Shown here one piece after another: positions 6,940 to 13,862 of a DNA stretch of 19,155 nt. The notes under the pieces were generated by a model. The model saw only the letters and a program-made list of their open reading frames with translations, was not told the origin of the DNA and did not search any database. The position numbers and the translations under genes are program-made. Position 1 is the stretch's first letter. Each line of letters opens with the position of its first letter. Origin of the DNA: Bacillota bacterium (lineage in GTDB: Bacteria > Bacillota > Clostridia > Peptostreptococcales > Anaerovoracaceae); assembly GCA_029266295.1 (NCBI GenBank), contig JAQSXD010000016.1, positions 1-19,155 on the forward strand, given 5' to 3'.

Positions 6940-7644
6940 ATGGAGCCAAAGTATAAACGGATTGTATTAAAAATCAGCGGAGAAGCGCTGGCGGGTGAAA
7001 CAAAATTCGGCCTGAATGAAGACATGCTCAGTATGGTGGCCAAACAGGTAAAGGCGCTGGTCGAATTGGGTGTTCAAGTCGCTGTTGTTGTCGGAGGCGG
7101 TAATTTCTGGAGAGGAAGAACCAGCAAAAGCATGGATCGTGCTACAGCAGACTATATGGGCATGCTTGCCACAGTCATCAATTCTCTGGCTTTGCAGGAT
7201 GCCTTTGAAGCAAACGGTATTCCCACCAGAGTTCAAACCGCAATCGAGATGAAAGAGGTTGCTGAGCCGTATATCAGAAGACGCGCTATGGCGCACCTTT
7301 CCAAGAATGTGGTGGTTATATTTGCAGCTGGAACAGGAAATCCGTTCTTTTCCACAGATACGACTGCAGCACTTCGGGCTGCGGAAATTGAAGCTGATAT
7401 TATCCTGCTGGCTAAGAAGGTTGATGCGGTGTATTCCGATGACCCAGAAACAAATCCTGATGCGATTCGATATGATGCACTTACCCATAAAGAGGTTCTT
7501 GAAAAAGGACTTGGCGTTATGGATTCCACTGCGGCCTCTCTTTGCATGGACAATAACATACCGATTCACGTTTTTGGTTTATCTGAGCCTAATAACGTAA
7601 TCAAGGCCATATACGGTGAGAAAATTGGAACAATAATATCATAA
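6940..7644 (+). CDS. pyrH: Uridylate kinase (UMP kinase)
   Basis: PyrH phosphorylates UMP to UDP, the committed step toward UTP and CTP. It is a hexameric amino-acid-kinase-fold enzyme, not related to eukaryotic UMP kinases. The sequence shows LKISGEAL (10-17), VVVGGGNFWRGR (49-60) for phosphate and UMP binding, GTGNPFFSTDTTAALRAAEI (131-150) and the nucleotide segment KKVDAVYSDDPE (159-170). The 234-residue length is normal. The ATG at 6940 follows AAAGGA (6927-6932) at a 7-nt spacing. The 169-bp gap from tsf holds a hairpin and an extended -10 promoter, so pyrH probably has its own start as well as readthrough from rpsB-tsf. Confidence 0.97.
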   Translation: MEPKYKRIVLKISGEALAGETKFGLNEDMLSMVAKQVKALVELGVQVAVVVGGGNFWRGRTSKSMDRATADYMGMLATVINSLALQDAFEANGIPTRVQTAIEMKEVAEPYIRRRAMAHLSKNVVVIFAAGTGNPFFSTDTTAALRAAEIEADIILLAKKVDAVYSDDPETNPDAIRYDALTHKEVLEKGLGVMDSTAASLCMDNNIPIHVFGLSEPNNVIKAIYGEKIGTIIS

Positions 7645-7723
7645 CAACAGCACCCAGGAATGAGGCATATCCTATTGAAACGTCCCAAAGTAAAAAATAA
7701 AAATAAATGCGGAGGATGAAATT

Positions 7724-8281
7724 ATGAGTGTTGATGTACAAAAGATTCTTGACGACAAAATGAAGAAGAGTATATCAGTATTATAAGAAGAATTAAATTC
7801 CGTCAGAGCGGGCAGGGCAAATCCGGCACTTTTGGACAAGATCGTTGTGGAATATTACGGCAGTCCAACACCCCTCAAGAACCTTTCAAATATATCCGTC
7901 CCGGATCCGAGAACTTTGATGATCTCACCATTTGATCCAAAGTGCATTCACGATATCGAGAAGGCGATCAATGTCGCAAATCTGGGAATCAATCCGTCCA
8001 ATGACGGTAAGGTGATTCGTCTTGTGATACCGCCTGTTACAGAAGAAAGAAGAAAAGATCTCATTAAAGTTGTAAAGAAGTTCGGTGAGGATTCTAAGGT
8101 TGCCATCAGAAACGAAAGACGGGATGCGAACGACGAACTAAAGAAACAGGAAAAAGCCGGCGAAATTACCGAGGATGATTTGAAGAAGTCTCTGGATGAT
8201 GTTCAGAAAAAGATCGATAAGTGCATTAAAGATATCGATCAGATCATTGTAGATAAAGAAAAGGAAATCATGGAGGTCTAA
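7724..8281 (+). pseudogene. frr: Ribosome recycling factor gene with an in-frame TAA at codon 21
   Basis: RRF, with EF-G, splits post-termination ribosomes and is normally essential. From ATG 7724 (RBS GGAGG at 7711-7715) the frame reads 20 residues ending KKSISVL, then TAA at 7784-7786. It continues in the same frame with EELNSVRAGRANPALLDKIV to the stop at 8279-8281. Counting the TAA as one codon gives exactly 185 residues, the length of E. coli RRF, and the stop aligns without gaps to E. coli Lys21. The rest is well conserved (VEYYGSPTPL, PPVTEERRKDL, AIRNERRDAND), with no frameshift or decay. One A-to-T change from AAA would create it. A restart at TTG 7832 would give 149 residues lacking helix 1 of domain I and has a poor RBS. 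Sequencing error, a very recent nonsense mutation or recoding are the options. TAA is a normal stop elsewhere in the window. Confidence 0.9.
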
Positions 8282-8284
8282 CCA

Positions 8285-8500
8285 TTGAATGAATTTCCTG
8301 ACGTTTTAGGTATGGAGCTTCATGATGCAGCAGCCCTTCTGGAGTCAGAAGGGCTAGCTTTTATTATTGCGGAGACAAAACCGGCTAAGAAAGAATTGGA
8401 CAGCGGAGAACTTCGCGTGATTCGAATTAAGCTTCCTGATAGAGGCGCAAGTCTGCTTAAGGAACAGCAAAACATAATATTGACGGTGTGCAGGATATGA
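8285..8500 (+). CDS. Small PASTA-like single-domain protein
   Basis: This 71-residue ORF lies between frr and uppS. The TTG start at 8285 follows GGAGGT (8272-8277) by 7 nt and begins 3 nt after the frr stop. Its sequence resembles one PASTA repeat: FPDVLGMELHDAAALLESEGL at residues 4-24 fits the PASTA opening (x)PDVxGxxxxxAxxxLxxxGL, and the end IILTVCRI fits the terminal beta strand. No signal peptide or membrane helix is visible, so it should be cytosolic, unlike the PASTA domains of PrkC-type kinases and penicillin-binding proteins. Its stop overlaps the uppS ATG (ATGA at 8497-8500), so it is translationally coupled to undecaprenyl diphosphate synthase. Function is unknown. The domain call rests on pattern resemblance only. 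Confidence 0.7.
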   Translation: MNEFPDVLGMELHDAAALLESEGLAFIIAETKPAKKELDSGELRVIRIKLPDRGASLLKEQQNIILTVCRI

Positions 8501-9207
8501 TTGATTTAAACAGAATGCCAGAGCATGTTGCTATCATTATGGATGGTAACGGTCGTTGGGCTCAGGGAAAAAACCTGCCGCGTATGGCAGGACATAATGC
8601 GGGTATGCTTACTTTAAAAGAAATAGTCAAAGCTTCATCTTCACTGGGGCTAAAGCATTTGACTGTTTATGCGTTTTCTACGGAAAACTGGAAGCGGTCC
8701 GTGGAGGAGGTCAGCGGAATCTTCAAGCTGATCATTATTTACATCGAAAAAGAACTCAGAGAGTTGCATGAAAACAATGTGAGAGTAAATATTTTGGGAG
8801 ATTATGAGCAGTTGCCCAAGGATGCGGTAAAAAGCCTGGAGCGATCATTGGAAACGACTAGGAACAATTCCGGCTTGCAGTTCAACATCGCATTGAATTA
8901 CGGGGGAAGAGATGAAATTCTCAGATCTGTAAAGAAATTGGCTGCACAAATCGAACATGGAACCTTGAAAGCAGAAGAAATCACCGAAGAGAAGATTGCG
9001 GAAAATTTGTATACCGCTGGTATTCCTGATCCGGAAATGATTTTAAGAACAAGCGGTGAAATAAGATTGAGCAACTATCTTTTATGGCAATGCGCTTACA
9101 GCGAATTCGTATTTACTGACGTACTATGGCCAGATTTTAACCGTAATGAGTTTGAGAAGGCCATAGAAATCTATCAGAACCGCAAGAGACGGTTCGGGGG
9201 CAGGTGA
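8497..9207 (+). CDS. uppS: Undecaprenyl diphosphate synthase (cis-prenyltransferase)
   Basis: UppS condenses eight isopentenyl diphosphates onto farnesyl diphosphate to make the C55 carrier used for peptidoglycan. From ATG 8497, the IIMDGNGRWA motif holds catalytic Asp16, and YAFSTENWKRS, FNIALNYGGRDEI and the C-terminal ILRTSGEIRLSNYLLWQ, with the diphosphate-binding Arg residues, all fit the family. The canonical segment is IRTSGEQRLSN, so Gln is replaced by Ile here. The length of 236 residues is usual. ATG 8497 is preferred over GTG 8488 because it forms an ATGA overlap with the preceding ORF's stop. Its substrate comes from the MEP pathway, two enzymes of which are encoded just downstream. 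Confidence 0.96.
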   Translation: MIDLNRMPEHVAIIMDGNGRWAQGKNLPRMAGHNAGMLTLKEIVKASSSLGLKHLTVYAFSTENWKRSVEEVSGIFKLIIIYIEKELRELHENNVRVNILGDYEQLPKDAVKSLERSLETTRNNSGLQFNIALNYGGRDEILRSVKKLAAQIEHGTLKAEEITEEKIAENLYTAGIPDPEMILRTSGEIRLSNYLLWQCAYSEFVFTDVLWPDFNRNEFEKAIEIYQNRKRRFGGR

Positions 9208-9215
9208 AATACTCA

Positions 9216-10013
9216 ATGAAAACGCGAATTTTATCGGCAGTTATCATGCTGCCGCTTTTGGCACTAGTAGTCTTTGGGGGAAGGCCGCTTTTGATTGCCT
9301 GCTTTATTATTGGGGTAATGGGGGTCAGAGAATTCTATCAGGGTTTTGAGCAAATCAACATCAAACCCTCTTATCGAGTAGCAAATCTCAGTATACTGGG
9401 CTTATATGCCGTCAATTTATTCGCTCCGGCTGAAATCCATTACTATATGTTTTGGCTTTTTGCTGTGGTTATATTGAGCCTGATCTATCTTTTTAATATT
9501 GAAAACCGAGAACTGAATGATGCAATGGCGACTTTGACCGGCATCTTTTATGTGGTGTTCCTTTCTTTCCACGTCACTTTGGTGGATCAAACCGGTGAAT
9601 ACGGTATCCTGGTTTGGCTGATCTTTATTGCCGCTTTCGGTACGGATTCCATGGCCTACTTTGCAGGCTATGCATTTGGAAAACACAAACTTGCGCCTAA
9701 AATCAGCCCGAAGAAAACCATAGAGGGTTCCATTGGAGGGATCGTTGGAAGCGTTTTGTTCTGTGGAATATTCGGATACTTTGCCGTACCGCAGCTATTC
9801 ATTCATTGCATCATAATCGGTATTTTGGGTGGTATCGTTTCACAGCTTGGGGATCTCACTGCATCTATATTCAAGAGAAAAATGGGTATCAAAGACTTTG
9901 GGAACCTGATTCCCGGTCACGGCGGTATACTGGATCGCTTTGACAGTGTACTCTTTACTGCACCAATGGTTTACTATTATATTGTGCTTGTCATATCGCA
10001 ATCCGCATTTTAA
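9216..10013 (+). CDS. cdsA: Phosphatidate cytidylyltransferase (CDP-diglyceride synthase)
   Basis: CdsA converts phosphatidic acid and CTP to CDP-diacylglycerol, the precursor of bacterial phospholipids, in the cytoplasmic membrane. The 265-residue protein has several hydrophobic helices. Its C-terminus carries the complete family signature SIFKRKMGIKDFGNLIPGHG followed by GILDRFD (about residues 217-243), whose Asp residues coordinate Mg. SPKKTIEGSIGG is the other conserved segment. ATG 9216 is favoured because AGGTGA at 9202-9207 is 8 nt upstream. A GTG at 9204 would overlap the uppS stop as GTGA and adds only four residues. The uppS-cdsA order is standard in Bacillota. Confidence 0.96.
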   Translation: MKTRILSAVIMLPLLALVVFGGRPLLIACFIIGVMGVREFYQGFEQINIKPSYRVANLSILGLYAVNLFAPAEIHYYMFWLFAVVILSLIYLFNIENRELNDAMATLTGIFYVVFLSFHVTLVDQTGEYGILVWLIFIAAFGTDSMAYFAGYAFGKHKLAPKISPKKTIEGSIGGIVGSVLFCGIFGYFAVPQLFIHCIIIGILGGIVSQLGDLTASIFKRKMGIKDFGNLIPGHGGILDRFDSVLFTAPMVYYYIVLVISQSAF

Positions 10014-10092
10014 TCGAAGGATCATTGCGATCTCGTTCTGGCTGGCGGGATAAAAGCAGTGCAGATACATAACCAAATCTTTGGAGGAATTT

Positions 10093-11226
10093 ATGAAGAA
10101 AATAGCCATTCTGGGATCCACCGGATCTGTTGGAACCCAGACTTTGGATTTTATAGAGAGTAACCCGGACCGGTTTATCGTGACTGTCCTTTCCTGTGGA
10201 GCCAACTTGGAACTGCTAAGAGAACAAATAAAAAAGCATCGGCCGCAACTCGCTGTTGTGTCCTGCGAAGATGACGCGACGGATCTTGGGAGAGAATTTC
10301 CCGGGACAGAGTTTTTGTATGGCATGGAAGGCCTGATCACTGCTACCGCAAAAAGTGACAGTGATACAGTTGTAAACTCCCTTAGCGGTATGATGGGTCT
10401 GCTGCCTACGTATTGCGCGATTGAGGCAGGTAAGGATATCGCTTTTGCCAATAAGGAAACTTTGGTAGCCGGCGGCGAAGTGATTATGAATGCTGTTAAG
10501 AAAAACAATGTGCGGCTTCTGCCGGTGGACAGCGAACATAGTGCGATCTTTCAAGCATTACAGGGGAATGATGCCAAAGAATTAAATCGGATTATACTGA
10601 CTGCTTCCGGAGGGCCATTTCGTGGTTATCGGTTGGAACAGCTGGAAAAAGTTACGCTGGCTCAGGCACTAAAACATCCGAAATGGAGTATGGGAAGCAA
10701 GATTACCATAGATTCGGCAACCCTGATGAATAAAGGGCTCGAAGTGATTGAAGCCAGATGGCTTTTCGATGTTCCTGCGGAAATGATTGAAGTTGTGGTT
10801 CACCCTCAGAGCATCATCCATTCCATGGTGGAATACTGTGATCATTCCATCATTGCGCAGCTTGGGGTTCCAGATATGAGAATTCCGATCAGCTATGCGC
10901 TGACTTATCCGGAGCGGATTAAAAATGAGTATCAGGGAATAAATTTCTTAGAAACGGGCGAACTTAATTTCGAAAAGCCGGATATGGATACCTTTCGATG
11001 CCTTTCCCTTGCATATGAAGCAATACGTGCAGGCGGAAGCTATCCAGTGGTGTTAAATGCGGCAAATGAAGTATTGGTACAATGGTTCCTAGAGGGCCGT
11101 ATCCGATTCTTGGACATACAAAAGACGATTGAGAGGGTATTGGAAGAACACAAACCGGTATATCATCCCGGTTTAGAGGATATATTGGATATTGATCAGA
11201 AAATCAGGGGGGATTTAAAATTATGA
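10093..11226 (+). CDS. dxr: 1-deoxy-D-xylulose 5-phosphate reductoisomerase
   Basis: Dxr rearranges and reduces DXP to MEP with NADPH, the first committed step of the MEP isoprenoid pathway and the target of fosmidomycin. The 377-residue product shows the NADPH loop GSTGSVG (8-14), NKETLVAGGE (120-129), the metal ligands Asp146 and Glu148 in PVDSEHSA and Glu217 in LMNKGLEVIE, the TASGGPFR loop (170-177), and HPKWSMGSKITIDSATLMN (195-213). ATG 10093 is chosen because GGAGGAA at 10083-10089 precedes it, although the frame is open to a TTG at 10081. The stop overlaps the rseP ATG by 4 nt. Confidence 0.97.
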   Translation: MKKIAILGSTGSVGTQTLDFIESNPDRFIVTVLSCGANLELLREQIKKHRPQLAVVSCEDDATDLGREFPGTEFLYGMEGLITATAKSDSDTVVNSLSGMMGLLPTYCAIEAGKDIAFANKETLVAGGEVIMNAVKKNNVRLLPVDSEHSAIFQALQGNDAKELNRIILTASGGPFRGYRLEQLEKVTLAQALKHPKWSMGSKITIDSATLMNKGLEVIEARWLFDVPAEMIEVVVHPQSIIHSMVEYCDHSIIAQLGVPDMRIPISYALTYPERIKNEYQGINFLETGELNFEKPDMDTFRCLSLAYEAIRAGGSYPVVLNAANEVLVQWFLEGRIRFLDIQKTIERVLEEHKPVYHPGLEDILDIDQKIRGDLKL

Positions 11227-12221
11227 TGATCATATATGCGTTGTTAATTTTTTGTCTGTTAATTTTCATTCACGAGCTGGGGCATTTCTTATCAGCAAAA
11301 GCGGTAGGCATACGGGTTAACGAATTTGCGCTAGGTATGGGACCGCTGCTGTTCCATTTTAAAAAAGGTGATACGGAATATTCGCTGAGGGCACTGCCTA
11401 TTGGCGGTTATTGCAAGATGGAAGGCGAGGATGAAGAATCCAATGATTCTGCCGCCTTTAACAACAAATCATTTCCTGCGAAAGCGCTGGTAGTGGTAGC
11501 AGGATCGGTAATGAACCTGCTTCTTGCAATTGTAATTATCTCGCTGGTATTCCTCTCAGTAGGAATGCCCACGAATATTATCAAAGATTTATCAGCCGAC
11601 CTTCCGGCGGCTCAGGCAGGACTGCTGCCCGGTGACCGGATTGTGCAAATAGAAAATACAAAAATCAAAGAGTGGGAGGATATCACTGCGACCATCGGAA
11701 ACAGTACCAGTGAAACCTTGACCGTTGGGGTGGAAAGAAACGGAACTCCTCTGACCTTTGAGGTGGGTGTTGCCAAATCCGAAGAAGGAAGACGGATGAT
11801 CGGAATCGGTCCGGCTTATACGAAAAATCCAGGTAAGGCCTTGATTTTTGGAGCCTCCAGCACGGTGGAAATGGGTGTCAAAATGGTAGAGGTAATCGGA
11901 CAGCTCTTTACCGGTGAAGTTTCTACCAAGTCTCTGACCGGCCCGGTGGGTATCGTTTATATGGTGGGGGATTCGGCCAAACTTGGCATGCTGTACCTTG
12001 CTCAGCTCACAGCACTGATCAGTTTAAATCTAGCGATCGTAAACATGCTTCCATTTCCTGCATTGGACGGGGGAAGACTCTTGTTTATGATTATAAGACT
12101 TTTCACGGGAAAGGCTGTAACGGATGAAACCGAAGGAAGAATTCACTTTATCGGACTCATTCTACTGTTCGGATTGATGATTTATATTACCTATCAGGAC
12201 ATTGGAAGGTTTTTCTTATGA
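11223..12221 (+). CDS. rseP: RseP-type site-2 intramembrane zinc metalloprotease
   Basis: This is an M50 protease that cleaves transmembrane anti-sigma factors and leftover signal peptides (RasP/YluC in Bacillus). HELGH at residues 17-21 gives zinc ligands His17 and His21 and catalytic Glu18. NMLPFPALDGG (274-284) provides the third ligand, Asp282. One PDZ domain lies at about 115-185 (QAGLLPGDRIVQIE), and hydrophobic segments occur at the N-terminus, at about 88-114 and at both sides of the LDG motif. The 332-residue, single-PDZ form is typical of Gram-positives. The first ATG (11223) forms an ATGA overlap with dxr and follows AGGGGGGA at 11206-11213. A second ATG is immediately adjacent at 11226. 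Its stop overlaps the ispG ATG in the same way. Confidence 0.95.
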   Translation: MMIIYALLIFCLLIFIHELGHFLSAKAVGIRVNEFALGMGPLLFHFKKGDTEYSLRALPIGGYCKMEGEDEESNDSAAFNNKSFPAKALVVVAGSVMNLLLAIVIISLVFLSVGMPTNIIKDLSADLPAAQAGLLPGDRIVQIENTKIKEWEDITATIGNSTSETLTVGVERNGTPLTFEVGVAKSEEGRRMIGIGPAYTKNPGKALIFGASSTVEMGVKMVEVIGQLFTGEVSTKSLTGPVGIVYMVGDSAKLGMLYLAQLTALISLNLAIVNMLPFPALDGGRLLFMIIRLFTGKAVTDETEGRIHFIGLILLFGLMIYITYQDIGRFFL

Positions 12222-13291
12222 GTAGACAGATCAACTGCGGGGGCATCCTCATTGGAGGAGGCGCTCCTGTTTCCATACAGTCCATGACAAATACGGATAC
12301 CAGAAATATCACAGCTACCGTTGAGCAGATTCAAAGACTTGCCAGCGCAGGCTGTGATATCGTGCGCTGTGCGATCCCTGATATGGAAGCAGCAGTAGCG
12401 TTCGGTGAAATCAAAAAAAGAGTAGGGGTACCCCTTGTAGCAGATATCCATTTTGACTATCGTCTGGCTTTGGCAGCGATAAAAAATGGAGCGGACAAAG
12501 TAAGAATCAATCCCGGTAATATCGGGAGCAGAGACCGGGTTAAGGCAGTTGTTGATGCTGCCAAGGAACATGGGATTCCCATTCGGATCGGAGTAAATTC
12601 CGGTTCTCTTGAAAAAGACATTCTGGAAAAATATGGAGGAGTTACAGCGGAAGGACTTGCTGAAAGTGCACTCAGAAATGCAACCCTGTTGGAAGAAATG
12701 GGATTTTCCGATCTCATCTTGTCCCTGAAAGCCTCGGATGTCAGGCTGAACTACGCAGCGCATAAAATCATCCATGAGAAAACGGAATATCCCCTTCACA
12801 TAGGAATCACAGAAGCGGGAACCTTGGAAAGCGGCAAGGCAAAATCCGCATTAGGCATCGGCGCGTTGCTTTTGGATGGAATTGGAGACACCATCCGGGT
12901 TTCCCTAACGGGTGATCCGGTAAACGAGGTGCTCTTTGCTGCAGAAATATTGAAAGCACTGGATTTGAGAAGCAGCTCCATCCGATTTGTATCGTGCCCG
13001 ACTTGTGGACGATGCGGAGTCGATTTGGCAAAGATCACTTCGGACGTAGAAACCGCACTGAAACCCATTGAAGATAAAATGAAAGCGAAGCAAATCCCGT
13101 CCTTTACCGTTGCGGTGATGGGCTGCGAAGTCAACGGGCCGGGAGAGGCGCGGGAAGCGGATTTTGGAGTTGCTTGCGGCAAAGGAAAGGGACTGATTTT
13201 TAAGGACGGAAAAATTATAAAAGCAGTGCCAGAGGAAGATATTGCAAAAGAATTAATCCTGTATATTGAGGAAGAAAAAATATTGGTGTAA
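12218..13291 (+). CDS. ispG: 4-hydroxy-3-methylbut-2-enyl diphosphate synthase (flavodoxin)
   Basis: IspG converts MEcPP to HMBPP, the penultimate MEP-pathway reaction, using a [4Fe-4S] cluster. The N-terminal TIM-barrel has PVSIQSMTNTDTRNITATV (17-35) and PLVADIHFDYRLALAAI (72-88). The C-terminal cluster domain holds Cys260 and Cys263 (SCPTCGRCG), Cys303 and Glu310 (MGCEVNGPGE), matching the three Cys and one Glu ligand set of the family. An extra Cys266 is present. The length of 357 residues is normal for the bacterial two-domain form. The ATG overlaps the rseP stop (ATGA at 12218-12221), and GGAAGG at 12204-12209 serves as RBS. Two hairpins follow the gene. Confidence 0.96.
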   Translation: MSRQINCGGILIGGGAPVSIQSMTNTDTRNITATVEQIQRLASAGCDIVRCAIPDMEAAVAFGEIKKRVGVPLVADIHFDYRLALAAIKNGADKVRINPGNIGSRDRVKAVVDAAKEHGIPIRIGVNSGSLEKDILEKYGGVTAEGLAESALRNATLLEEMGFSDLILSLKASDVRLNYAAHKIIHEKTEYPLHIGITEAGTLESGKAKSALGIGALLLDGIGDTIRVSLTGDPVNEVLFAAEILKALDLRSSSIRFVSCPTCGRCGVDLAKITSDVETALKPIEDKMKAKQIPSFTVAVMGCEVNGPGEAREADFGVACGKGKGLIFKDGKIIKAVPEEDIAKELILYIEEEKILV

Positions 13292-13306
13292 AATTTAAAC
13301 GGTAAT

Positions 13307-13338
13307 ATTCCATTCCAGCGAAAGCTGGGGAATTTTCG
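13307..13338 (+). terminator. Hairpin after ispG (possible terminator)
   Basis: ATTCC (13307-13311) and CCAGC (13315-13319), separated by a 3-nt bulge, pair with GCTGG (13324-13328) and GGAAT (13329-13333) around a GAAA tetraloop. TTT follows. It is stable, but the U-tract is short, so termination is likely partial. Confidence 0.55.
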
Positions 13339-13342
13339 TATG

Positions 13343-13381
13343 GCGCCTGCCGACGTTTGCCTTGCAAACGGGGCCAGGTGC
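13343..13381 (+). repeat. Long GC-rich intergenic palindrome before nfeD
   Basis: An inner stem CGTTTGC/GCAAACG (13354-13360, 13364-13370) with a CTT loop is enclosed by an outer stem GCGCCTG/CAGGTGC (13343-13349, 13375-13381) that includes one G-U pair. There is no T tract after it, so it is not a typical terminator. Its GC content differs from the flanks, and it sits just before the nfeD RBS. It could be a REP/MITE-like repeat or an RNA processing or stabilising element. Confidence 0.55.
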
Positions 13382-13400
13382 GTAAAAAGGGGGTATGGGA

Positions 13401-13862
13401 ATGATTCCGGGACTTGAACTATCGCAGCCGCTGATCTGGGTGATGATCGCGGTGATTTTTGCTATCATTGAAGCCTTCACCATGGGACTGACGACAATTT
13501 GGTTTACGGTAGGAGGCGTTGCAGCTTGTATCATCGCGTTGATAGGAGGGCCTTTAATCCTTCAGGTGGCAGTTTTTCTGATTGTATCCGTCATTCTGCT
13601 TTACTTTACAAGGCCACTTGCGGAAAAACGACTGAAGATCGGTCACGAAAAAAACAACATTGAACAACTGATTGGAAAGACAGCGCTCGTGACGGAGACC
13701 ATTAAGCCGTACCATCCCGGACAGGTCAAGCTCAACGGCTTAATCTGGACGGCAGTCACGGAAGAAGAGAGCGAGGTTTTTGAGAAAAACGATCTTGCAC
13801 GTATTGTAAAGGTTGAAGGAGTCAAACTAGTCGTTGAGAGTGTGAAGGGAGAAGAATCATGA
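13401..13862 (+). CDS. Short-form NfeD family membrane protein
   Basis: The 153-residue protein has two to three N-terminal membrane segments (about residues 10-30 and 33-67, including GLTTIWFTVGGVAACIIALIG). A soluble OB-fold domain follows (about 84-148: LIGKTALVTETIKP, VKLNGLIWTAV, ARIVKVEGVKLVVE). This is the NfeD1b architecture, found almost always beside an SPFH protein, as here. It lacks the ClpP-like protease domain of long NfeD. I choose ATG 13401, which lies 7 nt after AAAGGGGG (13386-13393). An ATG at 13395 is too close to that RBS. The stop overlaps the next ATG by 4 nt. The pair is thought to act in membrane microdomain organisation or quality control. Confidence 0.9.
   Translation: MIPGLELSQPLIWVMIAVIFAIIEAFTMGLTTIWFTVGGVAACIIALIGGPLILQVAVFLIVSVILLYFTRPLAEKRLKIGHEKNNIEQLIGKTALVTETIKPYHPGQVKLNGLIWTAVTEEESEVFEKNDLARIVKVEGVKLVVESVKGEES

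Noticed and set aside
7675..7703. Promoter for frr (TTGAAA with an A-rich -10)
   Set aside because: The -10 region (TAAAAA) matches the consensus poorly. Cotranscription with pyrH explains expression equally well.
7784..7786. TAA reassigned as a sense codon in this organism
   Set aside because: TAA ends many clearly complete genes in the window (gmk, rpoZ, rpsB, tsf, pyrH, cdsA, polC), so it is a functional stop.
7832..8281. Functional short RRF starting at TTG 7832
   Set aside because: It would lack the first 36 residues, including helix 1 of the three-helix domain I, and has no well-placed ribosome binding site.
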